A stretch of DNA of 64,000 nt from positions 68,074,660 to 68,138,659 of the forward strand of contig NC_092810.1 in assembly GCF_040954645.1 (NCBI RefSeq). Direction: 5' to 3'. Source of the stretch: Diabrotica undecimpunctata (taxonomy: Eukaryota; Arthropoda; Insecta; Coleoptera; Chrysomelidae). A program made the translations under genes and the position numbers. Every line of letters begins with the position of its first letter. Positions within the stretch are counted from its first letter, which is position 1. Shown in pieces: positions 45,245 through 56,169 of this stretch. The notes beneath the pieces were generated by a model, which was not told the DNA's origin, made no database searches, and worked only from the letters and a program-made list of their open reading frames with translations.

Positions 45245-45859
45245 TCGAGTGTCACTCTCGACCATCAATGTTTCAATTTTTCTAAGTGTTTTCATCTCTG
45301 CTGTTTCTAATATCCTTTTTGTCCTCTCTGTGTCAGGTCGTGTTTCTACTGCGTATGTCATTACTGGTCTGATTGATATATTGTTTCATTTAGGCAACCT
45401 TCGACTCTGTTTGCTCTCTTAACTTGATCTTCCACTTCTGTTTCGAGCTTCCCCTAGCTAGATAAGTGATGCCTAGATATTTAAACTTCATCACTTGTTG
45501 TAATCTTCTTAAATCTCACATCTTAGTAAATTTGTTGTTATAACCATGCATTTTGTCTTTTTTGAGGAAACTAACATGCTAAATTTTCTGACGGTTATAA
45601 TAAATTGGTGCAGCATACGATGTAAACCATCTTCACTTTGACAGAGTATTATCGCGTCGTCTGTATAGCAGATTATTTTAAGTTGTTTTTCTCCCATTTG
45701 GTATCCTTTTTTAGTTCTTACTTTTTTATTATTTCATCCTTAATCAAGTTAAACAATAGAGGACTCAGGAAATCTTCCTGTCTTATCCCATTGCCAGCTT
45801 TAATAGCGTCAGTTAGTTTTGTTCTACTTTTACTTTTCTTGTGTTATATTGGGAGATAT
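45245..45859 (-). pseudogene. RTE-like element (family E), 3' half, cut by the gypsy insertion
   Basis: Minus-strand reverse transcriptase: SQYNTRKVKVEQN, GNGIRQEDFLSPLLFNLI and CYTDDAIILCQ (catalytic TDD with Tyr-Thr instead of Tyr-Ala), then KFSMLVSSKKTKCMV and the thumb (VMTYAVETRPDTERTK). It continues across the gypsy element into 52196-54010; the residues ENI before and SQYN after the insertion join in frame. Degraded by frameshifts. Confidence 0.7.
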
Positions 45860-46064
45860 TGTTACTATAGATAATGACGCATCATATGACCCAAAACTGT
45901 AAACATATTTATTACTAATATCCTTTTCATTCAAGTCTTTTCTAGATCATACACCAGCCGGCAGAAACCCCAGGTAATAGCCGATGGGTCCCCTGCGCTA
46001 AAAAAACCTGTTTACATTGATGGAATTCCTTCGATGGAAGGTCATCGATCCTTCTAGATAACGG

Positions 46065-46160
<96 letters not shown>

Positions 46161-46376
46161 GACATTTTATTTAAAGGGATAGTTAGTTTTGGAATATCGA
46201 GTTAGTTTGAGTCCGAAAATATAATTGTACGCGGAAATAAATATAAATAAATATTGTGAAATAAATTAGTAATAAAGACTTTAATAAATTTGTAAGTGTT
46301 ATAAATAGAACCTTTGATAATAAATAAAGACAATAAATTAGATTAATAATAACAATAATAATAAAAAAATATAACA
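45860..46376 (+). repeat. 5' LTR of the gypsy element
   Basis: 517 bp, TGTTAC to TAACA, containing an 88-bp (TA)n array (46071-46158) and several AATAAA-type signals near 46240-46360. A primer-binding-site-like TTGGTGTCAAAATC follows directly after the LTR; the matching tRNA was not assigned. Confidence 0.9.
46071..46158. repeat. (TA)n array inside the 5' LTR
   Basis: 88 bp; the equivalent array in the 3' LTR is 73 bp (51914-51986), so it was part of the LTR at insertion and has changed length since. Confidence 0.95.
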
Positions 46377-46453
46377 ATTGGTGTCAAAATCAAAAGTGAA
46401 ATATAAAATAAATTAATAATAAATAAGTGGAATATAGTAAATAAATTGTGAAA

Positions 46454-47307
46454 ATGACTACGATTTCTGAACTCACAGTTACGAATTTAAGAAGACATCT
46501 CGATGACAGAGAATTATCTTCTACCGGAAAAAAGGCTGATTTAGTCCAACGACTAAAGAACGCTTTGGAGGAAGATGGTTTAGATACAGAAACTTATATA
46601 TTTGAAGACAAACATGCTACTGTTATCTCGTCGATCTCGAAATTAGAAATGTCGCCAAGGATGCGATGTCACCAGAAACAAAATTTCTGGTGACATCGCA
46701 TCATTGGAGAACAAAGTTTCTGACGATATTTCGAAAGTTTTTTCTGATGTAGCCAAAGTTTGTGGTGATGTAGCCAAAGTTTCTGGTGACATCGCATCAT
46801 TAGAAGACAAAGTTTCTAACGAGATTTCTTCTCTAGAAAGCAAAGTTTCTGATAACATCTCTTTGGAAATCTCTAAAGTCACTTCGGAGATGTCTGCCCT
46901 CGACGATAGAATGTCTTCGTTAAAAAACCAAGTTGCTGCCGATATGTTGGCCTTTGAAGAAAAGATGAAAGAGATGGAAAGGAAGATGGAGGAAACAGGG
47001 ATAGCAGAGAGAAGAAACAATCCGATTACAGTAGAGACAAAAGAAGATGAGATGAAATGTAAGTTGGAAATACGGCCGAAGTTTGAAGGAAGTGGAGGTT
47101 CTGTTCAGGTGAAAGTCCCAACTTTCGACGGAAAATCGTCATGGAACAACTACATGAAACAGTTCGAATCAACTGCAAGAGCGAATGGATGGTCTGAAAA
47201 AGAAAAGGCTGTAAACCTGACTATCGCTCTTCGAGGAGATGCATTAGATTTGCTTCAGACCATAGCCGTAGAGGAGACGGATGATTTCGAACAACTGAAG
47301 AAGAGGT

Positions 47308-47357
<50 letters not shown>

Positions 47358-47727
47358 ACTATATGCGATATGGCCACGAACATTTGGAGCATGTATATCA
47401 GTCACAGCTTAAAAATCGAAGACAAAAGAAAGATACGCTCTTCAAGAATATGAGGTAGATATTCTCAGATTAGTACGATATGCTTATCCAACAGCTCCCG
47501 AAGACATGATGGAAAAATTGGCCATTCAAACGTTTATTGATGGTCTTCGTGATCATGAAGTGCAGAGAACACTGCGATTAGCTCGTCACAAGACGCTGGT
47601 TGATGTCTTATCCGCCGCCCTCGAATACGAGTCAGCTACGCAGGCCTCTGGCGGTTACAGTAAAGTTAGGACTGTAAAAGAGGAAGGAGATGAAGATAAA
47701 CTTGACCAGCTCGTTACGTTAATATGA
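46454..47727 (+). pseudogene. gag of the gypsy element, with N-terminal SAP domain and coiled coil
   Basis: Starts at ATG 46454. Residues 5-45 fit a SAP motif (LTVTNLRRHLDDRELSSTGK, then ADLVQRL), a helix-turn-helix that binds AT-rich DNA in nuclear proteins. After a frameshift at a palindrome (46660-46702) comes a repetitive coiled coil (KVSDDISKV, KVSGDIASLEDKVSN and similar units; 46704-46980), then the capsid region (VPTFDGKSSWNNYMKQFE; GDALDLLQTI), which a (TA)n tract breaks at 47310-47354. It resumes with EYEVDILRLVRYAYP and EDMMEKLAIQTFIDGLRD. No zinc knuckle is visible before the protease, probably because of a deletion near 47700. Confidence 0.8.
47310..47354. repeat. (TA)n array inside gag
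   Basis: 45 bp of TA interrupting capsid coding sequence; it breaks the reading frame of conserved residues on either side. Confidence 0.9.
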
Positions 47728-49883
47728 TGAAAAGTATTACATGCAAGAAAACGAAGACCATAAAATCAAGAAACTCACCATCAGGAAAACTAGAACGAAT
47801 CGGCCTTAGGGGGGCAGCTTCGACCCGGAACTTTTCCAAAGACCCTCTCATAATAATAGCTTCTTTGAAATGTGAAGATAGTGTCTATGTAGATGGAGAA
47901 ATAAATGGTAAAAGGCATACGTTGTTGGTGGATACCGGAGCGACCAGGACCATTATACGCCCGACAGTTATAAACAGCCGTAAAAAACTGTTACCAACGA
48001 GGTTGCAACTTCGGACCGCTACAGGTGAAAATGCCAACATTCATGGAGAAATCCAGGTACAATTGAGAATTGGAGCAGAAAAGTTCGTCCATACTGTTGT
48101 AGTTGCTGACATCAAAGAGGATGTTATATTAGGAATGGACGTAATGAATATGCATGGATTCCAATTGGATTTTAAGAATAAGGTAATCAAAGTTGGCAAC
48201 GAGAAGGTATTTCTTCATCCACATGATGACAACACTGTGCAAGCAGCCATTAAAGAAGATACAGTCGTGCCTGCGAGAAGCGAAACGATCATAGTAGCGC
48301 GGCTACAGGGAATTGTGGACGAAGGGACACCTGTTATGATGGAGCCTTGGAACCATGACGACGAGGTTGGCCGTGGAATCACAATTGGAAAGGAATTGGT
48401 GACTTCGGCTAAAGAAATTCCTGTGAGACTTATCAACGTCAATGACTACCCAGTGACCATCAAGAAAGAGACAAAAGTAGGAACTTGTGTACCTGTGACA
48501 TCCATAATCCGTCAGGCGACAACATCTGATAATTCCAACGACAAATTCGACCAAATGGTTGCAGTTGCTGGACAGTCTCTAAATCAGATGGAGAAAAGGA
48601 ACTTAAGGGAATTTCTTCGGCAGTATCGTGATATTTTCGTACCGAAAGGAGGAAAGACGGGAAGAACTACCATTGTAAAACATAAAATTGATACTGGTAA
48701 TGCTAAGCCAATTCATCAAACAGCTCGACGATTACCACAGGCGAAAAGAGAGGAAGCTGAAACAATTGTTCAGGAAATGAAGAAAGACAGGGTGATAGAA
48801 ACTTCTACTAGCCCATGGGTTTCTCCGGTGGTCCTGGTTAAGAAGAAAGATAGAACGATGAGATTTGGACACACTGGCTAGAAGTAAATTGTTTTCTACT
48901 TTGGATTTGAAATCTGGATACTGGCAGGTAGAAATGGACCCAGTAGATAAAGAAAAGACAGCCTTCACCACAGGATCTGGATTGTGGCAATTCAACGTTA
49001 TGCCATTTGGACTCTGTAATGCTCCTGCGACATTTGAGAGGCTTATGGAAAATGTGTTGAGAGGGTTATTTTGGAAAATATGCCTGGTTTACCTGGATGA
49101 TATAATCGTCTTGGGGGAGACATTTGAAGACCATCTGAAGAATTTAGAAAACGTTGTTAATCGACTTAAAGCTGTCCAATTGATGTTAAACCCCAAGAAG
49201 TGCCAGCTATTTCAAGGTAAAGTCAATTATCTGGGTCATATAGTCAGTAAAGGAGTGGCCGTGGATAAGGGAAAAATCGATTCCATTAAGGAATGGCCAG
49301 AACCAACTGACAAACATCAAGTTTTCTTGGACTGTGTACTTACTACCGGAGGTTTATTAAGAAGTTTGCAGATATCGCTAAGCCATTAACACGACTTACA
49401 GAGGAAGCAAGAGACCACCGCTGGGATACAGACCGCCAAAATGCTTTTGAGACCTTAAAAAAGCATTTAATAACAGCACCAACTTTAGGGTATCCACTGC
49501 CAGGAGAGTTCATCTTAGATACAGATGCAAGTAATGTGGGAATTGGAGGAGTGCTGTCTCAGATTCAAGGAGGACAGGAAAGAGTCCTTGGATATTTTAG
49601 TAAAGTTCTCTCAAAACCTGAGCGGAATTATTGCATTACGAGAAGAGAACTTCTAGTAGTAGTGAAATCAGTAGAGCACTTCTATCAATATCTCTATGGA
49701 AGGAAGTTTTTAATCCGAACCGACCATGCCGCCCTTAAGTGGTTGATGCAGTTTAAGAATCCAGAGGGTCAGATAGCCAGACGGATCGAACGACTTCAAG
49801 AATACCATACAATAATTTCAAGATTTCAAGGAAGCAGCAGTGCTAAGAACAACGATGGTCAACGACGACTTGACGCCTACTAA
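47724..49883 (+). pseudogene. pol part 1: aspartic protease, reverse transcriptase and RNase H
   Basis: 47724-48881 contains the protease active site LLVDTGATRTII (Asp about residue 70) and the ILGMDVM flap-end motif, then the start of reverse transcriptase (ETSTSPWVSPVVLVKKKD). At about 48865 some 20 residues are deleted with a frameshift. 48865-49389 continues FSTLDLKSGYWQVEM, NVMPFGLCNAPATFERLM and the catalytic VYLDDIIVLGE (about 49085-49117), then YLGHIVS. Another frameshift near 49320 precedes the connection and RNase H (49505-49800): FILDTDASNVGIGGVLSQI (Asp), TRRELLVVV (Glu), LIRTDHAAL (Asp). The His/Asp end is cut by another break near 49840. Confidence 0.85.
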
Positions 49884-51194
49884 GATCAGGGAAGAACAAG
49901 AAAGAGATCCAGTCATACAGAAAATTCGAAAATGGAAAGAGGAAAACCGTCGACCACCGTGGCAAGAAATATCAAACCTATGCTCAGTAGTTAAGACGTA
50001 TTGGGCCCAGTGGGACTCATTTATCATGGAAGATAGCTTGCTCAAACGAGTACTGGAAAGTGATGACGGTTCAGAGAAGAGAAGACAGTTGGTGATCCCA
50101 AAGAGCATAATAGCCGAAGTACTTTGTCAGTTACACGACAGTCCATCAGGAGGGCATTTTGGTGTAAAGAAAACCCTTCAGCGAATTCGGGAACGGTTTT
50201 ATTGGATGAACAGTTCCGACGACGTAAAAGACTGGTGTAAGAAATGTACTATTTGTGCTACGAGTAACGGGCTTTACCGAAAAAGGAGAGCTCCTACGAG
50301 ACAATATAATGTTGAAGGCCCGTTTAAAAAAATAGCTTTGGACATCGCTGGGCCATTTCCAGAAAGTGAAAATGAAGGCAAGTACATATTGGTAGTAATT
50401 TATTACTTCACCAAGTGGGTCGAGATTTACACACTTCCAGACCAGAAGGCCGCCGCCGTTGCAGATAAGTTGATCCAAGAATATATCAGCCGATTTGGAG
50501 TGCCTTTGGAGATCCATAGTGACCAAGATAGGAACTTCGAAAGCGATCTATTCCAAGGAATATGTGATAGACTAAGCATGAAGAAAACAAGAACTACTGC
50601 GTATCATTCGCAATCGGATGGTATGGTATAACGAATGAATAGGACAGTTAAAAGTATTTGACAAAGATGGTGTCCGATCATCAGCGAGACTGGGACCAAT
50701 ATCTTCCGTTCTTCACAATGGCCTACAGATCTGCTGTTAACGAATCAACAGGCCAGACACCAGCCAGAGTCCTATTCGGACGCGAAATGCGACTACCTTG
50801 TGACCTAGAGTTTGGGTGTCGACCTGGAGAAGATGTAGCAGGTGAAGATTATGTGATCGAATTACGAAGAAGAATGGACGATGTACATGAGTTGGTCCGT
50901 TCCCACCTTCAGATCGCTAGCGACCGAATGAAGAAACGGTACGATACACAAGCCGAAAAGGGTTGCTTTAAAAAGAACGACAAAGTCTGGCTCTATAATC
51001 CCAAGAAGCGAAAAGGTTGTTCTCCTAAATTGCAGCAATTTTGGGAAGGCCCATACCTCATTATGGAGAAGATCAACGATGTCATCTACCGAATAAGCAA
51101 GATTCCGAGGCGAAAGCCGATGATAGTACACCATAACCGGCTGGCGTCTTTCGAAGGTGACCACGACGTAGATGAAGAAGTGGAAGTAAACTAA
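49840..51194 (+). pseudogene. pol part 2: integrase
   Basis: 49840-50631 has the zinc-binding HHCC module (HDSPSGGHFG, then CKKCTIC) and the catalytic core (KIALDIAGPFPES with the first Asp; EIHSDQDRNFESD with the second). The frame ends in TAA at 50629-50631 exactly at the codon where the catalytic Glu is expected, between DGMV and RMNRTVKS. A further stop or shift follows. 50658-51194 has the remaining core (FTMAYRSAVNESTGQTPARV) and the C-terminal GPY/F module (FWEGPYLIMEKINDVIYRI), ending EVEVN then TAA at 51192-51194. No chromodomain is seen after it. Confidence 0.85.
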
Positions 51195-51713
51195 GTCCAA
51201 GATGTGTCTGACCTGAGGTTTGAGGAATTCATGGGTGCCTATGGAGGTACCGGTAAAGCAAGACATGGTGCTACCACTGAAGAAAAGCAAGATCTACCGC
51301 GCTTCCCGATGACTACTCGCTGGCCCTTACCATCCCGGCTAGTATCAAAGACGCACCAGGGTGACCAACCTACCTACCGAGATGTATGGGAAGTCTTACT
51401 TCAATTGAGAGAGCACGTACTAGAGTCCGATGTGAAAAAGTTAGCCATGCCAAAGTTAGAGTGCCGCCCATTAGATTGGAGGGTTATCCGAAGTATGGTG
51501 GAGGAGATCTTTAAAGACACCGAAGTCCAGGTGTTAGTCTGTTGCAATCCACATAGTTACTGGTGCGGAGAGAAAACCGTCCCTTGTCATTTTTATACAA
51601 CTGGAAGTTGTAAAAGAGGGTACAGTTTCCGATACCAGCATACCGTTCCAGTTCCAGTTCCGACAAGGTTCCAGGAGGAACCATCTTTTAAGAGGGGGGC
51701 AATGTTACGATAG
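51195..51713 (+). pseudogene. Accessory region in frame behind pol, with CCCH-finger-like C-terminus
   Basis: Immediately after the pol stop the same frame is open for 172 codons (VQDVSDLRFEEFMGAY at the start). It is hydrophilic, with a helical middle (DVWEVLLQLREHVLESD; IRSMVEEIFKDTEVQVLVCC) and a C-terminal CHFYTTGSCKRGYSFRYQH. That spacing is C-x8-C-x5-x-x3-H, a CCCH zinc finger in which the third Cys is Phe. The frame ends at 51713, just inside the 3' LTR. It has no signal peptide or membrane segments, so it is not an envelope. Either pol originally extended this far, the stop is read through, or this is a separate ORF starting at an inner ATG (51231). Function unknown. Confidence 0.6.
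51690..51702 (+). promoter_or_regulatory. Polypurine tract
   Basis: AAGAGGGGGGCAA directly before TGTTAC of the 3' LTR; the usual plus-strand primer site of LTR retrotransposons. Confidence 0.85.
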
Positions 51714-51908
51714 ATAATGACGCATCATATGACTCAAAACTGTAAACATATTTATTACTAATATCCTTCTCATTCAAGTCTTTTCTAGATCATACACCAG
51801 TCGGCAAAAACCCCAGGTAATAGCCGATGGGTCCCCTGCGCTAAAAAACCTGTTTACATTGATGGAATTCCTTCGATGGAAGGTCATAGATCCTTCTAGA
51901 TAACGGCA

Positions 51909-51988
<80 letters not shown>

Positions 51989-52191
51989 AACATTTTATTT
52001 AAAGGGACAGTTAGTTTTGGAATATCCAGTTAGTTTCAGTCCGAAAATATAATTGTACGCGGAAATAAATATAAATAAATATTGTGAAATAAATTAGTAA
52101 TAAAGACTTTAATAAATTTGTAAGTGTTATAAATAAAACCTTTGATAATAAATAAAGACAATAAATTAGATTAATAATAAAAGATATAACA
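51703..52191 (+). repeat. 3' LTR of the gypsy element
   Basis: 489 bp, co-linear with the 5' LTR apart from about a dozen substitutions, a shorter TA array (51914-51986) and a small deletion near 52175. Confidence 0.92.
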
Positions 52192-54010
52192 ATATTTTCG
52201 ATCGTTTTGATTATTTCTAGAGGTTTCTCTCTTCCGTAGAATAAGTGAATAACGTCCTTTAATTTGACCCGTTCAAATGCCTTCTTAAGGTCCACGAAAC
52301 ACAGATATGCCGGTTTGTTGTATTCTAATGAGTTCTCCTAAAACCTTCTAAACATTGTTGTTATTCTGCTAGTGTTATAATTTCATTAAGTTTATTTGTT
52401 ATCACTTTGGTTGTTAATTTTAGCGTTGTGTTTAATAAATTAATTCCTCTGTAATTTTCTGGGTCCGATTTGTCTCCCTTTTTAAAGAGAGGTATCAGGA
52501 TCATTATCTCTATTCTTGAGGAATCTTGTTTTGTTCTATTACTTTTTGGATTAATTTTAATAGTTGTTTTGTCAGATCTGGCCCTCCATACTTTAGGAGT
52601 TCGTTCGGTATTTTGTTCTCTTCTGGTGATTTTCTATTTTTTAATTTTCTTAATGCTACCTTTACCTCTTCCTCATTAATATTTATTTCTTCATTTGTCG
52701 TCACCTCTGGTATTGGTGGTTCATTATCGTTACATTTAGCAAATAGGGATCGAATGTAGTCTGCCCATGTTTCCTTCTGAATGTGTTTCGTTTTTATTAG
52801 TTCGTTAATATCTTTTCTTTGTCCTCTGATCATTCTCAATATTTCTTTGGGTGTTCCGTAGAAGTCGTGTTCTATCTATTTTGAGAAGCTCTGCCACTGT
52901 TCCCTTTTTATTTTTCCAACTAAAGTATTCGTTTCATTTCTGATTCGTTTATAGTTGCTGTATGCCTGTTGTGTTTGTTGTTTTCTGTATTGTAAAAAGG
53001 TTTTCTTCTTTCTTCACATTTTGTCTTCACTTTCTCGCTAAACCATGGGGTTTTCTTTTTTGATATTTGTTCGCTACTTTCCTCTCTCCAAATGATTCTG
53101 TTGTTGCGTTAATTATGTTATTTTTGAGTTTTTATAATATTTCATTCCCAGCAGAATATTCTCTGATATTCTTTTTCTGTATAAGTATCCCGCGGATTCC
53201 GTATTTAATCCTTCGACTTTGATTTTTGTTTGTTGGCGCCGCTCTCTTGGGTGTGAATTATTTCATGATTCTTATTTTACATAATACTATGCGTAGACTA
53301 GTAGCTAACTACGTCTGCTGAATTAAGGCGTCTTAAATCGATTATTTTTATGGATGTATGTCTCTGTTGGATATAACATATTATATCATAGATCTTTGTC
53401 TACGGGTGTTATTGAATGTATATTTGTGTTGGTCTTTGTAGTCAAAAAATGTGTTGTTTATCCTAAGTTCGTTATTAGTGCTCAAGTTTATCATCAGTTC
53501 TCCGTTTTTGTTTTTAACATTCTCGTTATGTTTATGCATAATTCCGGGTATTACTTGACTGCCTATTTGAGCGTTAAAATCCCCCAAGATTATTATCTTC
53601 CCTCTGACTTGATCTACTACTTGTTATAATTCATCATAAAACGTTTACCTTGTTGTTTGAAGCTTGTTATTATCTAGGCCGTATACTCCGATGATGTTCA
53701 GGTCTTCCTTCTCCATTTTTATCTTTGCTGTTATAATCATTTTTAATAGATTTTTGTAGATTTGTATGTATCACCTAATTTTGATTTTCCTTTCCTTTCT
53801 TTTTTGTTTCCTCTATAGCGCAAATGTCTACTTGTTTCTCTTTCAGCATTTGGGTTATGTCTTGGTCCCTTGAGTTAAGTGATCTGATATTCCATGTAGT
53901 AATTCTCATATATGGGTTTTGGATATTTTTTCGCTTGTCCTTATTTTTTGCCGTGGTCGTCTTCATAGTATCAATCTGGTTCCGAGGATGGAGTCCATTG
54001 TTTCTTTAAG
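52192..54010 (-). pseudogene. RTE-like element (family E), 5' half
   Basis: Continuation on the minus strand of 45245-45859. From its 5' end: endonuclease start (RITTWNIRSLNSRDQDITQM and VDICAIEETKKK, 53775-53966), MGDFNAQIGSQ (53381-53587), linker, then the fingers in 52510-52839 (LRKLKNRKSPEENKIPNELL with the GPDGIP block degenerate) and LCFVDLKKAFERVKLKDV near 52250-52300, which stops at the gypsy insertion. Multiple stops and frameshifts. The 5' end is near 54010. Confidence 0.7.
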
Positions 54011-56091
54011 CAGTATTTGTTTTTAGGATTGGTAGGTTGCTTATTTTTCAAAGAATTCATCTTTTTTGTTGTATGGTTCATCAACTGATTAAATACATTA
54101 CTTTATACCTATTATATTTGAAAAAATAAAACAAGATAAAAGACTTAATAAATCTTCATTACTCGATGTCGATATTGAAAATATGTGAGAAAAAAAATAT
54201 TATATCCCTGATCTCTGCTATCTCTAATTACATTGTAAAAAATATTTGTTTTGCTAATTATGGTAATTAATTTAATATTTTGCTTTCAAATTAAAAATAC
54301 CCCGCTGTTATGTTTTCTTTTATGTCTGGTTTATTTTGGGACCATTAAATTATCATATTTTTTCAAAGAAACTATTTCTAATCTCCTTGAGATATTCTAA
54401 TTTATAGCAATTGTCTCCGCACCGTGAAAATGGGTTTATTCGCTATTGATCTTGACACTGTGCGAAATTAAAGCGTTTAAAAGTAGGTATACAGGATTGG
54501 CCTCAAAAATATTACTATATTTATTTTACGTAAATATTTTAACAAAAAAGGCTTTATTCAGGTAAAATAGTAAAAAATCTATTTTAACATTTCCATTACA
54601 TTCGTAGTCCGACTGTTGACTAGTAAAGACGTACTATCATACGCTATACGAAGTGACATCGGTGTTTATAGGCTATTTAGTTCTCATTATTAGTTATAAG
54701 TATATTAAGTTTGTGTTAAGAAAAACACGAGAAGCTAATTAACCCAAGCGATGACGACGCTGCCAGATTTTCTTTACCTAGATTTTAGCGCGATTTTTAA
54801 ATAATGGAGGCGTATTACGCGTATATCCTCTTTCGGGAAACACATCTTAACCATTAAAATGAAAATTTTTTATGAAGACTTTATTCAAAATATTGATTTG
54901 TTTTGAATAAAGTCTTCATTGTTTTGAATGAAGTCTTCCCTGTTAATAAAAGAATGAAATATTTTTGTAGTTATTTTTTAAAAGAAATAAATACTTTGAG
55001 TATTTGATTCGTTAATAGCAAGGAATACATACTTTATTTAAAACAAAACTTTACTTGTAAAATTTTTATATTGATGGTTACGATGTTATTATAAGGAAAA
55101 GGTCAATATTTTCCTAACGTTTCTGTTTGACTCTAGAATTAATTGTACATTTTTTTATTATTTTAAAGCAACTGTTGCAAAATATAATTAGTATATTAAA
55201 TTACAACATTCGTACATAAAAACTACACAACAATTCTATTTAAGAAATTTTAAATTGCAAGTTGCAACACAATAAAAATTCCACATTTTAGAAAATGTAT
55301 ATATATTTAATATTGATATACTCATGTCGTGATGGCTATATAGATTTAAATATAAAAAATGATTCTTCATTGGAATGTTATAAATTTTCATTAATATCGC
55401 TGAGTTCTTGTTTAGTAGATCTCATAAGACTGGAGTTTACTTGCACTCTCTTCTTTTTTATGGAAAAAATCTGATTTGTGAATCAATATGTCTTTTTAGT
55501 TTCTAGAATTCTAAAACGACCAGAAATAAATGTTTAATACACTCGGAGAGAATTTTGTAAGTCAGAAAAAAAAAGAAAGACAATTTTTTTACCTTCGCTG
55601 TGGGACTCCTATTATTAGCTTTGAACCTATTATGTTCTTATCTTTCTTTTCTAAATTGATATGTTGTGAATCAAAAGTATGACTAAAGAAATTCTCTGGT
55701 ATGACCATAATGATGTTTTTGCCATTCTACAAGAATTGTGTTGTTTCCTATAATTACTTTAATGGTACTTGTACATGAATTGCTATCTTACGTGATCTTT
55801 GACCCTTTTGTAATCTAGATCTTTGTTGTATTTTTTGGGACATAACCTATACAGAATAAATCTATGAATATTTAATTATTCAGTTAAATATTTTAACATA
55901 TTTGATTTACTTCTATTACAATTAAAATAAAGTATTTCTACAGTGGTACTGTTACATTTACTTTTTAAAATGTCAGAGCAATTGTTTGCAAGTTCGATTT
56001 CTCATTTCCAGTTTTCAAAGTCTGTTTTTTTTTTCAAATTAAATCACATATACCTTCACATTGCCTTGTGGTTGTGACAGCAGACCAACAC
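54011..56091. other. Unassigned 2-kb AT-rich sequence
   Basis: No coding motif, no LTR or inverted-repeat pair and no tRNA-like boxes recognised. Its only clear structure is a perfect hairpin at 54872-54919. It could be unique intergenic DNA. Confidence 0.4.
54872..54919. repeat. Perfect 19-bp hairpin
   Basis: ATGAAGACTTTATTCAAAA (54872-54890) and its exact complement (54901-54919) around a 10-base loop. A third, slightly altered copy of the arm (TTTTGAATGAAGTCTTC) follows at 54921-54937. Confidence 0.8.
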
Positions 56092-56169
56092 ATCACCATT
56101 TGGCAACGTCGGCATCACTTGGGCGAATTAGCCTCTCGTAGAAAAACTACTGTAAGTAAATTTTGATTT

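Larger units (their letters stand above)
45860..52191 (+). mobile_element. Full-length Ty3/gypsy LTR retrotransposon with broken coding region
   Basis: Two LTRs (45860-46376 and 51703-52191), each beginning TGTTAC and ending TAACA, are flanked by ATAT (45856-45859 and 52192-52195). Internal order gag, protease, reverse transcriptase, RNase H, integrase is that of Ty3/gypsy. The LTRs differ at roughly a dozen positions plus one small indel and TA-array length, so insertion was fairly recent. Even so the coding region has at least five frameshifts or deletions, several stops and a TA microsatellite in gag, so it cannot be autonomous. No envelope-like gene is visible. Confidence 0.93.

Noticed and set aside
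51195..51713. Envelope gene of an infectious gypsy-type element
   Set aside because: No signal peptide, transmembrane segment or furin-like site; the region is hydrophilic with a CCCH-like end.
45860..52191. Recently active autonomous gypsy copy
   Set aside because: Although the LTRs are similar, frameshifts, deletions, a TA array in gag and a stop at the integrase active site exclude autonomy.
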